NCBI RefSeq assembly: GCF_001690525.1
Contig: NZ_LZGT01000075.1
Location: forward strand, 1-64,000
Source: Gilliamella sp. App6-5
GTDB lineage: Bacteria; Pseudomonadota; Gammaproteobacteria; Enterobacterales; Orbaceae
Reading direction: 5' to 3'
DNA length: 64,000 nucleotides
The translations under genes were made by a program, and so were the position numbers. This document shows positions 29,857 through 38,407 of the stretch, piece after piece; within the stretch, counting starts at the first letter, position 1, and every line of letters begins with the position of its first letter. The notes beneath the pieces are model-generated. The model did no database searches and was not told the origin of the DNA. It saw only the letters and a program-made list of their open reading frames with translations.

Positions 29857-31485
29857 ATGTTTATTGAACAAATTGATATTTCCGGATTTAAAGGTATTAG
29901 TCAACTATCTTTAAAATTAAATGCAAGTTCTAGCGTACTAATGGGTGAAAATCGTTGGGGGCGGTCAAGTTTAATCAGCGCTTTGCAATTGTTATCACTG
30001 GATAACACGTTTTATCAATTTGTCGATTCCGATTTTTATCATGATCAATACCAATGTTATGGCGATAATATTATTATTAAAATCACTTATTGCCAATCAC
30101 ACTTACATGAATTAAATAATCAAGATTATCAACCATTACGCTCGGTTTCGTATCAATCACACCAAGATAATCTGCATCGTATCACTTATCAAATTTCTGC
30201 TAATAAACATGATAACCAAATTATAACACAACATAAATTGCTCAATGCACAAGGCAATCCTTTTAATATAGAAAACGAAAAATTATTAATTGCAACATTA
30301 ATCAAACTAAATCCAGTAATGACACTTAAAAATGCAATTAATCCTGAGCAATTAACTGTTACTAACGAACCATTATCCGAACATTACATTAGTCAACTTT
30401 CAAACCAACTAAAAGCCCATTCAGCCGAATTAACCCAAGATGAATTAGCTCGAGGCCTACAAGCCGCACGCTCATTATTAGAGTATTATTTTGTCGATCA
30501 AGCACACCGCAATCATTACAAACAAAAAAATGCCAAAAGTACACCAAGATCAGAAGATTGGAATGTTTTGGAACAAATTAATGATGTATTGGATAATCTT
30601 GATAATGATTATTTACGAACGGTATTTTTAGGAATTTTCGGCTCTATTATTGATGCTAAAGGAAATTATTCGCTTTCACAAAGTTCAATGCCTATTTTAA
30701 TTTTAGAAGAGCCTGAAAGTTTGTTACATCCAATCATTTTATCCGTTGCATTTCGCTTACTAAAAAACTTTCCTACACAAAAAATTATCACGTCTAACTC
30801 AAGTGATCTAGTATCGTTATTTTCATTAGAAAACCTTTATCGTTTAATTCGTCTGCCAGATAAAATTATTGCCAAATACATTGAACCTTATTCATTAAGC
30901 GTTAGTGATAGTCGTCGTATTGCGTTTCATATTCTTTATCGCCGATCAAATGCCTTATTTGCACGATGTTGGTTGTTGGTCGAAGGCGAAACCGAAGTGT
31001 GGTTGTTACGTGAACTAGCAGAACAAAGTGGTTATCATCTGAGTTCAGAGGGAGTTCAGCTTATTGAGTTTGCTCAGTGTGGTTTAAAACCGCTTATAAA
31101 ATATGCCAATAAAATGGGAATTCATTGGTATGTAATTACTGATGGGGATATGGCGGGTAAAAAATATGCCGATACGGTAAAATCGTTATGTGGTGACGAT
31201 AAAAACCCTAATGATTACTTAACGGTTTTGCCTGCGCGAGACATTGAAAACTTTTTATTTAAACATGGTTTTAGTCATGTCTATAAACTTGCCGCTTATA
31301 ATACAACACAGCATATTGATCTGCCTGTACATCAAATTATTCAAAAAGCAATTCATAAAAGTTCAAAACCTGATCTTGCGATTGCCATTTGTGATGATGC
31401 AAAATCACGTGGTATAAACGCTATACCGCGTTTGCTAATGGATACTTTTTCGAGAATTATTAGTTCATCTAAAGGGTTAGTTTAG
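29857..31485 (+). CDS. ybjD: OLD-family ATPase/TOPRIM protein YbjD
   Basis: 542 residues, aligned by eye over its length to E. coli YbjD (552): FKGISQLSL start, ABC-type ATPase, LILEEPESLLHP (Walker B), TSNSSDLVSLF, then the TOPRIM part with LLVEGETEVWLLRELA and ITDGDMAGKKYA. OLD proteins are nuclease-ATPases. The Walker A reads GENRWGRSSL, so the usual P-loop Lys is Arg36; E. coli YbjD has GKSS. The gene follows waaP by 15 bases. ATP hydrolysis may be altered. Role unknown. Confidence 0.85.
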   Translation: MFIEQIDISGFKGISQLSLKLNASSSVLMGENRWGRSSLISALQLLSLDNTFYQFVDSDFYHDQYQCYGDNIIIKITYCQSHLHELNNQDYQPLRSVSYQSHQDNLHRITYQISANKHDNQIITQHKLLNAQGNPFNIENEKLLIATLIKLNPVMTLKNAINPEQLTVTNEPLSEHYISQLSNQLKAHSAELTQDELARGLQAARSLLEYYFVDQAHRNHYKQKNAKSTPRSEDWNVLEQINDVLDNLDNDYLRTVFLGIFGSIIDAKGNYSLSQSSMPILILEEPESLLHPIILSVAFRLLKNFPTQKIITSNSSDLVSLFSLENLYRLIRLPDKIIAKYIEPYSLSVSDSRRIAFHILYRRSNALFARCWLLVEGETEVWLLRELAEQSGYHLSSEGVQLIEFAQCGLKPLIKYANKMGIHWYVITDGDMAGKKYADTVKSLCGDDKNPNDYLTVLPARDIENFLFKHGFSHVYKLAAYNTTQHIDLPVHQIIQKAIHKSSKPDLAIAICDDAKSRGINAIPRLLMDTFSRIISSSKGLV

Positions 31486-31535
31486 ATAATTACATTTTGA
31501 AAAATATTTAAAATCGCTATCAAGAAGATAAAACA

Positions 31536-31561
31536 ATTCCGCCAATATAAATCGGCGGAAT
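31536..31561. terminator. Bidirectional terminator between ybjD and ettA
   Basis: ATTCCGCC and GGCGGAAT form an 8-bp stem with a 10-base loop between the convergent ybjD and ettA. A-rich sequence follows on the plus side and TTGTTTTAT on the minus side. Confidence 0.65.
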
Positions 31562-31577
31562 AAAATAAAAATTAATT

Positions 31578-33245
31578 CTATTTGGAGATTCGTTTATATT
31601 TAGCACGTTTAGGCTCTAATGCTTCAGCACCCAATGTGCGCTTTTTCCATTCTTCGTATTCGGTAAAGTTACCTTCAAAGAATTCCACATGTCCTTCGTC
31701 TTGATAATCCAAAATATGGGTCGCAATACGATCTAAAAACCAACGGTCATGTGAAATCACTAAAGCACAACCTGGAAACTCTAATAATGCATTTTCAAGC
31801 GCGCGTAGCGTTTCAACATCTAAATCATTGGTTGGTTCATCAAGTAGTAATACATTACCACCCACTTGCAATAATTTAGCTAAATGTACACGCCCACGTT
31901 CACCACCTGAAAGTTCACCAACACGCTTTTGCTGATCAACACCTTTAAAGTTAAAACGACCAACATAAGCACGACTTGGGATTTCAAAATTGCCAATACG
32001 CATAATATCTTGACCGTTTGAAATTTCGTCCCAAACTGTTTTTTTGTCGTCCATACTGTCACGGAACTGATCAACTGATGCAAGTTGCACTGTTTCACCC
32101 AAAGTAATCGTGCCTGAATCAGGTTGTTCTTTGCCTGATAGCATTCTAAATAGGGTTGATTTCCCTGCTCCATTTGGACCAATAATGCCAACAATTGCCC
32201 CTTTAGGAATACTAAAAGATAAGTTATCAATCAGCACACGATCGCCATACGATTTAGTTAGATTGCTTACTTCAATCACTTTATCGCCTAAACGTTGTCC
32301 AGCTGGAATAAAGAGCTCGTTAGTTTCGTTACGTTTTTGGTAATCGTTACTGTTGAGTTCTTCAAAGCGAGCTAGACGGGCTTTGCTTTTTGCTTGGCGA
32401 CCTTTTGGATTTTGTCGTACCCACTCGAGTTCTTTTTCGATCGATTTACGACGTGCCGATTCGGTCGAGGCTTCTTGTGCTAAACGCTGATCTTTTTGTT
32501 CAAGCCAAGATGAATAGTTGCCTTCCCATGGAATACCCTCACCACGGTCAAGTTCTAAAATCCAACCTGCAACGTTGTCTAGAAAGTAGCGATCGTGAGT
32601 TACTGCAACAACCGTACCTTCGTAGTCATGTAAGAATCGTTCTAACCATGCTACCGATTCGGCATCCAAGTGGTTGGTCGGTTCATCCATTAATAACATA
32701 TCAGGCTTTTCAAGTAATAATTGACAAATTGCTACTCGACGGCGTTCACCACCTGATAAATTTTCAATTTTCGCATCCCAATCTGGCAAACGTAGTGCGT
32801 CAGCGGCTCGCTCTAACTGGTTATCCAGATTGTGAGCATCTTGCGATTGAATAATGGCTTCAAGCTCTGCTTGTTCTTTGGCTAATTTGTCAAAATCGGC
32901 ATCAGGATCAGCATAAGCGGCATATACTTCATCTAATCGAGCCAATGCTTGTTTAGCCTCACTAACCGCTTGCTCAATGGCTTCACGCACAGTTTGTTTA
33001 GGATCTAATTTCGGTTCTTGGGGTAAATAACCAATTTTAATATCAGGTTGTGGACGTGCTTCGCCTTCAATTTCGGTATCAACACCCGCCATAATTCGTA
33101 GTAAAGTGGATTTACCCGCTCCATTTAAACCGAGTACACCAATTTTTGCACCCGGAAAGAAGCTTAAAGAAATATCTTTTAAAATATAGCGTTTAGGAGG
33201 AACAATCTTCCCAACGCGGTTCATGGTATAAACATATTGCGCCAT
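31578..33245 (-). CDS. ettA: Energy-dependent translational throttle protein EttA
   Basis: 555 residues, the same length as E. coli EttA. An ABC-F protein with two ATPase domains: Walker A GLNGAGKSTLL and GPNGAGKSTLF, signatures LSGGERRR and LSGGERGR, and Walker B MLLMDEPTNHLD and VLLLDEPTNDLD. The linker (about 240-310) is the tRNA-contacting region. It binds the ribosomal E site and gates entry into elongation according to the ATP/ADP ratio. No membrane domains, as expected. Confidence 0.97.
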   Translation of the reverse strand: MAQYVYTMNRVGKIVPPKRYILKDISLSFFPGAKIGVLGLNGAGKSTLLRIMAGVDTEIEGEARPQPDIKIGYLPQEPKLDPKQTVREAIEQAVSEAKQALARLDEVYAAYADPDADFDKLAKEQAELEAIIQSQDAHNLDNQLERAADALRLPDWDAKIENLSGGERRRVAICQLLLEKPDMLLMDEPTNHLDAESVAWLERFLHDYEGTVVAVTHDRYFLDNVAGWILELDRGEGIPWEGNYSSWLEQKDQRLAQEASTESARRKSIEKELEWVRQNPKGRQAKSKARLARFEELNSNDYQKRNETNELFIPAGQRLGDKVIEVSNLTKSYGDRVLIDNLSFSIPKGAIVGIIGPNGAGKSTLFRMLSGKEQPDSGTITLGETVQLASVDQFRDSMDDKKTVWDEISNGQDIMRIGNFEIPSRAYVGRFNFKGVDQQKRVGELSGGERGRVHLAKLLQVGGNVLLLDEPTNDLDVETLRALENALLEFPGCALVISHDRWFLDRIATHILDYQDEGHVEFFEGNFTEYEEWKKRTLGAEALEPKRAKYKRISK

Positions 33246-33587
33246 AAAACATTATCCGTTTAATTGATTAAAAATAGCAAAAAGTATTTGCTATATGACT
33301 AATGGCGTATATTGTAGCGATTCTTAGGATTGGGTCTAGGGTTATTTACAAGAATGCTCTAATTGCTTATACAATAATGTATCTTAAATACTGATAGAAT
33401 TAAAAAATGGGAGATTATATTTGTTTAAGTCTAGTAAAAACATTTTATTTTTAAATATATTATCAATAAATTGCTAATTAAGAATATATACTAGAAATAG
33501 TTTTATATCACTTCCCAAAAAGCCGCAATATGTAATAATGTTAATAACACAGTGCGGTTATTTTAATGTAGGAAAACATCGAGTTGT
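33246..33587. other. Intergenic upstream of ettA, no gene recognised
   Basis: About 340 AT-rich bases before the ettA start (minus strand). It should hold the ettA promoter, but no clear boxes stand out. It borders a transposase remnant. Confidence 0.4.
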
Positions 33588-33682
33588 TTACACTTCATCA
33601 TTAAAATAATCCTCTAAAAACTCATAAAGCGTTTTCCCCAAAATTGCTTTATGCAGTTTAACTGTATTATAATAGCTAATAA
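33588..33682 (-). pseudogene. Possible transposase C-terminal remnant
   Basis: The minus strand reads ISYYNTVKLHKAILGKTLYE and ends in a stop at 33588. The YYN...LHKAI..KT pattern is typical of the end of an integrase-core (IS3/IS481-like) transposase. Only about 32 residues remain, with a stop just upstream. Tentative. Confidence 0.4.
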
Positions 33683-33760
33683 ATAGTCAATGATAAGGTG
33701 TTAATTTTGCTTTTTTATGTCTATTTATTACAGTGTTTTCGAAAATTACTGTAAACAATG

Positions 33761-33821
33761 CGAGTAAGTTCTATAATTAACTTACTCGTAATAACCTCTG
33801 TAACTTCAAAAGGTTACAGAG
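33761..33821 (-). terminator. Two consecutive hairpins downstream of the exoprotein gene
   Basis: Hairpin one: CTCTGTAAC (33796-33804) and GTTACAGAG (33813-33821). Hairpin two: CGAGTAAGTT (33761-33770) and AACTTACTCG (33779-33788). Both are perfect, lie 36 bases past the stop of the 33857-34921 gene, and lack a long T run, so they may stabilise the mRNA end rather than terminate. Confidence 0.5.
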
Positions 33822-33856
33822 TCAAACTATTTGCTGAACAGATAAAACAAATTTAA

Positions 33857-34921
33857 CTATGGCTTAACACAAGCAGCTCTGTATAGTTCATAAGTTACTC
33901 CATAACCTAAATCCCCATCCCCTAGATCGACTCGAATTGATTCTCCCTTGTATGAATCGATTGTCCAATACCAATCATAAGGATGCCTAGTTTCCCAGTC
34001 GTCAAGACCTAAATAGTGATCAGGATTGTTAAATAGGGTTCCCCATTCATTAAATAGGCCACCAATCCACTTACCATTACCGCTACGATAACTCAATTGG
34101 CGTCGATAACCATTGATATTTCTTCCAGGAATACCTCCAGTCCACACATCATCATTATTTGCATTAGTATAATCTGCAACACTCGGCATCCGATAACCAA
34201 TTTGATTGCAATAATCTTTTGTCTTACTCGCTGAAGCATTTATACCAACCCCTTGTGCTATATACCATCTTTCAATTTTAAAGCTATACAAGACTTTACT
34301 TTTGGCTCTATCAGAATAAAGCTTAAATGTAGAGGGGCTAAAATTTTTATTAGCACTACTGTTTACTGGTCCTTTTAGTACTATCTTTAAAGCTACATCT
34401 CGTGAGCCTTTTCCCCAACCCGGTGTTCGTGCAGATGATAAAGCTAAACTAACTCCACTCCCTGACTCAGGAAATACTCTAGCGCCATTAGCTGAGATAA
34501 TATCTTCGGGCATTACGTTTGCTAACAATAAATAAAAATAAACATTATTTGTTCCTGTCGACGGGAAATTACGTTGTGGATTATTTATATCTTGTGGAAC
34601 AAATCCTTTTCCTTTTGCCCAATCCGGACCATCTAAATCTTTATATGCAGTATTATTACTGGAATCATTTGATAAATTAGGTTGGGCATAACAAACCAAT
34701 GGCGCACTTGGATCAAAATAATCAGGACTCCATATCCATATATCAGCTGAACTTGCTTCCCCGCCTGTATCATATTTTAAACACGGGTTTTCAGACGATG
34801 ATAATATTATGGCATCACTACGATGATTATTTGCTCGACCTTTTTTACTGGTTAATGCCTCTAAACTCCATGAATACGGCAATAATAACAGTCCCAATAC
34901 CAACAAGATTTTTCGGGACAA
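33857..34921 (-). CDS. Secreted lectin-like exoprotein, tandem copy A
   Basis: 354 residues from a TTG at 34921. A signal peptide core ILLVLGLLLLPYSWSLEA is followed by NHRSDAIILSS, CYAQPNL, GPDWAKGKGFVPQ and NFPSTG blocks shared with the 375-1865 paralogue, then a C-terminal domain with YCNQIGYRMPSV, GKWIGGLFNEWG, WYWTIDS and YRAACVKP. This resembles the lectin-like tip of invasin/intimin adhesins. The frame is open 126 bases upstream of the TTG and encodes a conserved leader (WQTCVLNLSN, FISSKLSLKLLSKL), but without an ATG, so the true start is uncertain. No anchor is visible; adhesion or carbohydrate binding is inferred. Confidence 0.7.
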   Translation of the reverse strand: MSRKILLVLGLLLLPYSWSLEALTSKKGRANNHRSDAIILSSSENPCLKYDTGGEASSADIWIWSPDYFDPSAPLVCYAQPNLSNDSSNNTAYKDLDGPDWAKGKGFVPQDINNPQRNFPSTGTNNVYFYLLLANVMPEDIISANGARVFPESGSGVSLALSSARTPGWGKGSRDVALKIVLKGPVNSSANKNFSPSTFKLYSDRAKSKVLYSFKIERWYIAQGVGINASASKTKDYCNQIGYRMPSVADYTNANNDDVWTGGIPGRNINGYRRQLSYRSGNGKWIGGLFNEWGTLFNNPDHYLGLDDWETRHPYDWYWTIDSYKGESIRVDLGDGDLGYGVTYELYRAACVKP

Positions 34922-35026
34922 TTTCGATAATAATTTAAGCGATAACTTCGAGGATATAAATGAGAAAAGTGTGAAAAATTGCCTAAGGGCGTTATTGGAT
35001 AAATTTAAGACGCAGGTTTGCCAGTG

Positions 35027-35047
35027 CTGGTGTCTGGTGTCTGGTGT
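35027..35047. repeat. Three tandem copies of a 7-bp repeat in the leader of copy A
   Basis: CTGGTGT occurs three times in direct succession (plus strand) just downstream of the leftward -10 box of copy A. The equivalent site in copy B (36863-36869) has one full unit plus a partial one. Repeat number therefore varies between copies, and a unit of seven shifts frame and leader length. Confidence 0.85.
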
Positions 35048-35052
35048 CTAAA

Positions 35053-35081
35053 ATGATAATGCATTACGTCCCACCTGTCAA
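35053..35081 (-). promoter_or_regulatory. Sigma-70 promoter of exoprotein copy A
   Basis: On the minus strand TTGACA (35081-35076, full consensus) and TATCAT (35058-35053) are separated by 17 bases. Transcription would start inside or beside the 7-bp repeats, about 125 bases before the TTG start. The same promoter is found upstream of copy B. Confidence 0.7.
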
Positions 35082-35257
35082 GTAATATTTTGTTTTATTT
35101 CGATTTTTATGATTATTCGCTTATTTAATAAGCTTAATTTTCTAAAGCGATCAAATTATAGCCACTAAAAAAATAGTTGGCTAGTTTTTGTCGAATTTTT
35201 TTGTAAAGGAATGTGAAGATGGAAACGATTCAACTTTAAGGCGTTGGTGATTTTTTA

Positions 35258-35545
35258 ATGAAAATATGGTGTTATATTTCGAACGTTTTAACTTTTGTGG
35301 AATTAATTAATATTAGTAATAACGTTCAATTTAGGGATTTTGAACGATTTAACCGGATTTATCAAACAAAAGTGTTAGATTATTCTCTTTTTAACAACCT
35401 TGAGCAAGCAAGGAGAATGATCGAACAATGGCTCACCATTTATAATACTCAAAAACCGCACAAGACATTAAATAATATGACGCCCATTAAATATAAAACA
35501 CAACCAGATTTATTAACAAAAATGATTATCCCTTATTTTCGATAA
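35258..35545 (+). pseudogene. IS3-family transposase OrfB C-terminal remnant (unit A)
   Basis: An open frame ending FERFNRIYQTKVLDYSLF, EQARRMIEQWLTIYNTQKPH and KTLNNMTPIKY, the characteristic end of the IS3 OrfB integrase core. The N-terminal catalytic DDE region is missing and the first 30 codons are unrelated or degraded. A relic that flanks the duplicated exoprotein unit. Confidence 0.75.
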
Positions 35546-35688
35546 ATCTACATCTGCTAATTGTACATAAAAAGCGTTGTGTTTTAATTGTTAAGATTGC
35601 TAGAAAGTACACAATTTTAATAAACTCTTTAACTTCAAAAAGTCACAAAGTTAAAATACATGCTAAATATATAAAAATAAATTTTTAA

Positions 35689-36756
35689 CTAAGGCTTAAC
35701 ACAAGCCGCTCTATATTGCCCATAAGTTGATTCAGTATAATATAAATCTCCATCCCCTAAATCGACCCGAAGTGGTTCTCCCTTGTATGTATCGATTGTC
35801 CAATACCAATCTTGAGGATGACAAGGTTCCCAGTCGTCAAGACCTAAATAGTGATTAGGATGATTAAACAAAGTTCCCCATTCATTAAATAGCCCGCCAA
35901 TCCACTTGCCATTACCGTCGCGATAGCTTAATTGTCGGCGATAACCGTTGATATCTCTTTCAGGAATACCTCCTGTCCAAATATCACCTATATTTGCGTT
36001 GGTGAAATCCACTACACTTGGCATTCGGTATCCAATTCGGTTACAGTAATCTTTTGCGTCTTGCACAGATGCATTAATATGAGCTCCTTGTGCTATATAC
36101 CATCTTTCAATTTTAAAGCTATACAAGACTTTACTTTTAGCTCTATCAGAATAAAGCTTAAATGTAGAGGGGCTAAAATTTTTATTAGCACTACTGTTTA
36201 CTGGTCCTTTTAGTACTATCTTTAAAGCTACATCTCGTGAGCCTTTTCCCCAACCCGGTGTTCGTGCAGATGATAAAGCTAAACTAACTCCACTCCCTGA
36301 CTCAGGAAATACTCTAGCGCCATTAGCTGAGATAATATCTTCGGGCATTACGTTTGCTAATAATAAATAAAAATAAACATTATTTGTTCCTATCGACGGG
36401 AAATTACGTTGTGGATTGTTTACATCTTGTGGAACAAATCCTTTTCCTTTTGCCCAATCCGGACCATCTAAATCTTTATATTCAGTATTATTACTGGAAT
36501 CATTTGATAAATTAGGTTGGGCATAACAAACCAATGGCGCACTTGGATCAAAATAATCAGGACTCCATATCCATATGTCAGCTGAACTTGCATCCCCACC
36601 TTTATCATATTTTAAACACGGGTTTTCAGACGATGATAATATTATGGCATCACTACGATGATTATTCGCTCGACCATTTTTACTGGTTAATGCCTCTAAA
36701 CTCCATGAATACGGCAATAATAACAGTCCCAATACCAACAAGATTTTTCGGGACAA
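35689..36756 (-). CDS. Secreted lectin-like exoprotein, tandem copy B
   Basis: 355 residues from a TTG at 36756. Over the first 225 residues or so it differs from copy A at only about six positions, but the last 130 residues show roughly 28 changes (for example YCNRIGYRMPSVVDFTNA, WTGGIPERDINGY, WEPCHPQDWYWTIDT, DGDLYYTESTYGQYR). The conserved Cys, NEWG, YWT and AACVKP framework is kept. It also has the conserved in-frame leader without an ATG. Same inferred role as copy A, with a different binding face. Confidence 0.7.
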   Translation of the reverse strand: MSRKILLVLGLLLLPYSWSLEALTSKNGRANNHRSDAIILSSSENPCLKYDKGGDASSADIWIWSPDYFDPSAPLVCYAQPNLSNDSSNNTEYKDLDGPDWAKGKGFVPQDVNNPQRNFPSIGTNNVYFYLLLANVMPEDIISANGARVFPESGSGVSLALSSARTPGWGKGSRDVALKIVLKGPVNSSANKNFSPSTFKLYSDRAKSKVLYSFKIERWYIAQGAHINASVQDAKDYCNRIGYRMPSVVDFTNANIGDIWTGGIPERDINGYRRQLSYRDGNGKWIGGLFNEWGTLFNHPNHYLGLDDWEPCHPQDWYWTIDTYKGEPLRVDLGDGDLYYTESTYGQYRAACVKP

Positions 36757-36874
36757 TTTCGATAATAATTTAAGCGATAACTTCGAGGATATAAATGAGA
36801 AAAGTGTGAAAAATTGCCTAAGGGCGTTATTGGATAAATTTAAGACGCAGGTTTGCCAGTGTCTGGTGTCTAAA

Positions 36875-36903
36875 ATGATAATGCATTACGTCCCACCTGT
36901 CAA
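36875..36903 (-). promoter_or_regulatory. Sigma-70 promoter of exoprotein copy B
   Basis: TTGACA (36903-36898) and TATCAT (36880-36875) with a 17-base spacer on the minus strand, identical to the copy A promoter. The leader downstream has one full CTGGTGT unit instead of three. Confidence 0.7.
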
Positions 36904-37079
36904 GTAATATTTTGTTTTATTTCGATTTTTATGATTGTTCGCTTATTTAATAAGCTTAATTTCCTAAAGCGATCAAATTATAGCCACTAAAAAAATAGTT
37001 GGCTAGTTTTTGTCGAATTTTTTTGTAAAGGAATGTGAAGATGGAAACGATTCAACTTTAAGGCGTTGGTGATTTTTTA

Positions 37080-37224
37080 ATGAAAATATGGTGTTATATT
37101 TCGAACGTTTTAACTTTTGTGGAATTAATTAATATTAGTAATAACGTTCAATTTAGGGATTTTGAACGATTTAACCGGATTTATCAAACAAAAGTGTTAG
37201 ATTATTCTCTTTTTAACAACCTAG
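37080..37224 (+). pseudogene. IS3-family transposase remnant, truncated (unit B)
   Basis: Identical in protein sequence to the first 48 codons of the remnant at 35258-35545 (through FERFNRIYQTKVLDYSLFNN), then diverging abruptly at about 37222, where the duplication ends. The open frame runs on to 37262 with unrelated residues. Confidence 0.75.
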
Positions 37225-37314
37225 AAGGACTTTACGATTTTATTGTTCTAACACAAATATAGTTATAACCCAAATGATCTACAAACTAGATAGAATAATT
37301 AACTGAAATAAATC

Positions 37315-37355
37315 AAAAAAATATCCTCCGCATTTAGCTCAATTCAGACGGAGGA
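37315..37355 (-). terminator. Intrinsic terminator of nfsB
   Basis: On the minus strand TCCTCCG (37355-37349) pairs with CGGAGGA (37330-37324), followed by TATTTTTTT. It lies 15 bases past the nfsB stop. Confidence 0.75.
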
Positions 37356-37369
37356 CATTTCAAGTTATT

Positions 37370-38014
37370 TTATAAAAACGTAAAAATTTGCTCTTTCGGT
37401 AAGCGTGATTTTGGTCGGTGCGCATTGCCGTCATTTTCAGCTCGATAGCCTAATGTTGCAACAACAATACTTTTAAGTCCTTTGCTTTTAAGATCTAAGA
37501 TTTCATCCATTTTTTTTGCGTCATATCCTTCGATAGCCGTTGAATCAACACCAATTGCCGCTGCTGCAAAAAGCAGTTGCCCTAATGCGAGATAAGCTTG
37601 TTTACTTTCCCAACATTGTTGCGCTTCAATGGTTGTGCTATTGAGCTTTACAAAGTGCCGACGACCTTGATCTTGCGCTTGTTTTAGATCGGCTGAAGGA
37701 TATCGACCGTCTTTATCTTCTTGATTAAGCAGGTTGACTAAATGAGATTCGTCTATTGGCGTTTTAATACAAAAAACAATAGTGTGCGAAGCGCCAGTCA
37801 CTCTTGGTTGATTAAATTCAGCAATAGCGGGTAAAATTTTATTTTTGGACGCATCATTATCAATAACATAAAAGTGCCATGGTTGTGAATTGACAGATGA
37901 TGGACTGTTTCTTAAAACTGTTAATAATTGTTCAATCTGATCGGCGGGAATTTTTTTGGTTTCATCATAATGTTTGGTGGTATAGCGTTTTTGAGAAATA
38001 TCAACTATATTCAT
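37370..38014 (-). CDS. nfsB: Oxygen-insensitive NAD(P)H nitroreductase NfsB
   Basis: 214 residues (E. coli 217). FMN-binding KRYTTKHYD and NSPSSVNSQPWHFYVI at the start, QEDKDGR, a GVDSTAIEGYD helix and the C-terminal HRPKSRLPKEQI. It matches NfsB along its length. It reduces nitroaromatics, quinones and dihydropteridines using FMN. Divergent from the leucine operon. Confidence 0.93.
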   Translation of the reverse strand: MNIVDISQKRYTTKHYDETKKIPADQIEQLLTVLRNSPSSVNSQPWHFYVIDNDASKNKILPAIAEFNQPRVTGASHTIVFCIKTPIDESHLVNLLNQEDKDGRYPSADLKQAQDQGRRHFVKLNSTTIEAQQCWESKQAYLALGQLLFAAAAIGVDSTAIEGYDAKKMDEILDLKSKGLKSIVVATLGYRAENDGNAHRPKSRLPKEQIFTFL

Positions 38015-38215
38015 TGTTGCGCCCTCATGAGTTATGTTTTCAATTATTATAATAAAGTTAAGTTATATCTCAACTTATCATTTTAATAGATTGTGTATTT
38101 ATTATTTTATTAAAAAATAGAATATTAAGATCAAAAAATAATGATTGACATCAGCCATATCATTTGATAAAAATGATACCAATTTAGTCTATATTACAAT
38201 CAAATTTGAGATTTT

Positions 38216-38293
38216 ATGTTTGTTAACTATTTATCACTCGACCTCAGCTTCCTCCTCGCATCTTTTTGCGCGGATAGTTTTTGCGTGGAGTAA
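38216..38293 (+). CDS. leuL: leu operon leader peptide
   Basis: A 25-codon frame, MFVNYLSLDLSFLLAS and so on, ending TAA. It has five leucines within nine codons, four of them CTC, which is a minor leucine codon in this TTA-preferring sequence. It is followed by a terminator hairpin and then leuA. This is the arrangement of leucine attenuation: stalling at Leu codons when charged tRNA-Leu is scarce prevents the terminator from forming. Sequence does not resemble E. coli LeuL, but such leaders are not conserved. Confidence 0.75.
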   Translation: MFVNYLSLDLSFLLASFCADSFCVE

Positions 38294-38331
38294 AAAGATA
38301 GTTTATTAAATAACTCTACAAATTAACAAAA

Positions 38332-38358
38332 ACCCGCGCTGAAGTGCGGGTTTTTTTG
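38332..38358 (+). terminator. Attenuator of the leucine operon
   Basis: ACCCGC (38332-38337) pairs with GCGGGT (38346-38351), an 8-base loop lies between, and seven T follow. It lies between the leucine-rich leader peptide and leuA, so it fits a regulated terminator. Confidence 0.85.
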
Positions 38359-38407
38359 TTTTTGCAAAATAGAGCCCGTGATAGCGCCAAATAAAAAGGA
38401 AAAAACG

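Larger units (their letters stand above)
33795..37222. repeat. Tandem duplication of about 1.8 kb (two exoprotein units)
   Basis: Unit A (about 33795-35400) and unit B (about 35627-37222) each contain the end structure, an exoprotein gene, its leader and promoter, and the start of an IS3-type transposase tail. The offset is 1835 bases at the gene starts. Long stretches of the gene 5' halves and promoters are essentially identical, while the gene 3' ends have diverged. The transposase tail continues to 35545 in unit A but is cut at 37222 in unit B. Confidence 0.85.

Noticed and set aside
35062-35064. ATG upstream of exoprotein copy A as translation start
   Set aside because: It lies between the -35 and -10 boxes of the promoter and is out of frame with the gene in both copies at the present repeat number.
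33857-36756. Diversity-generating retroelement acting on the lectin-like C-terminal domains
   Set aside because: No reverse transcriptase, no template repeat and no adenine-specific substitution pattern was seen; the differences are spread over many base types.
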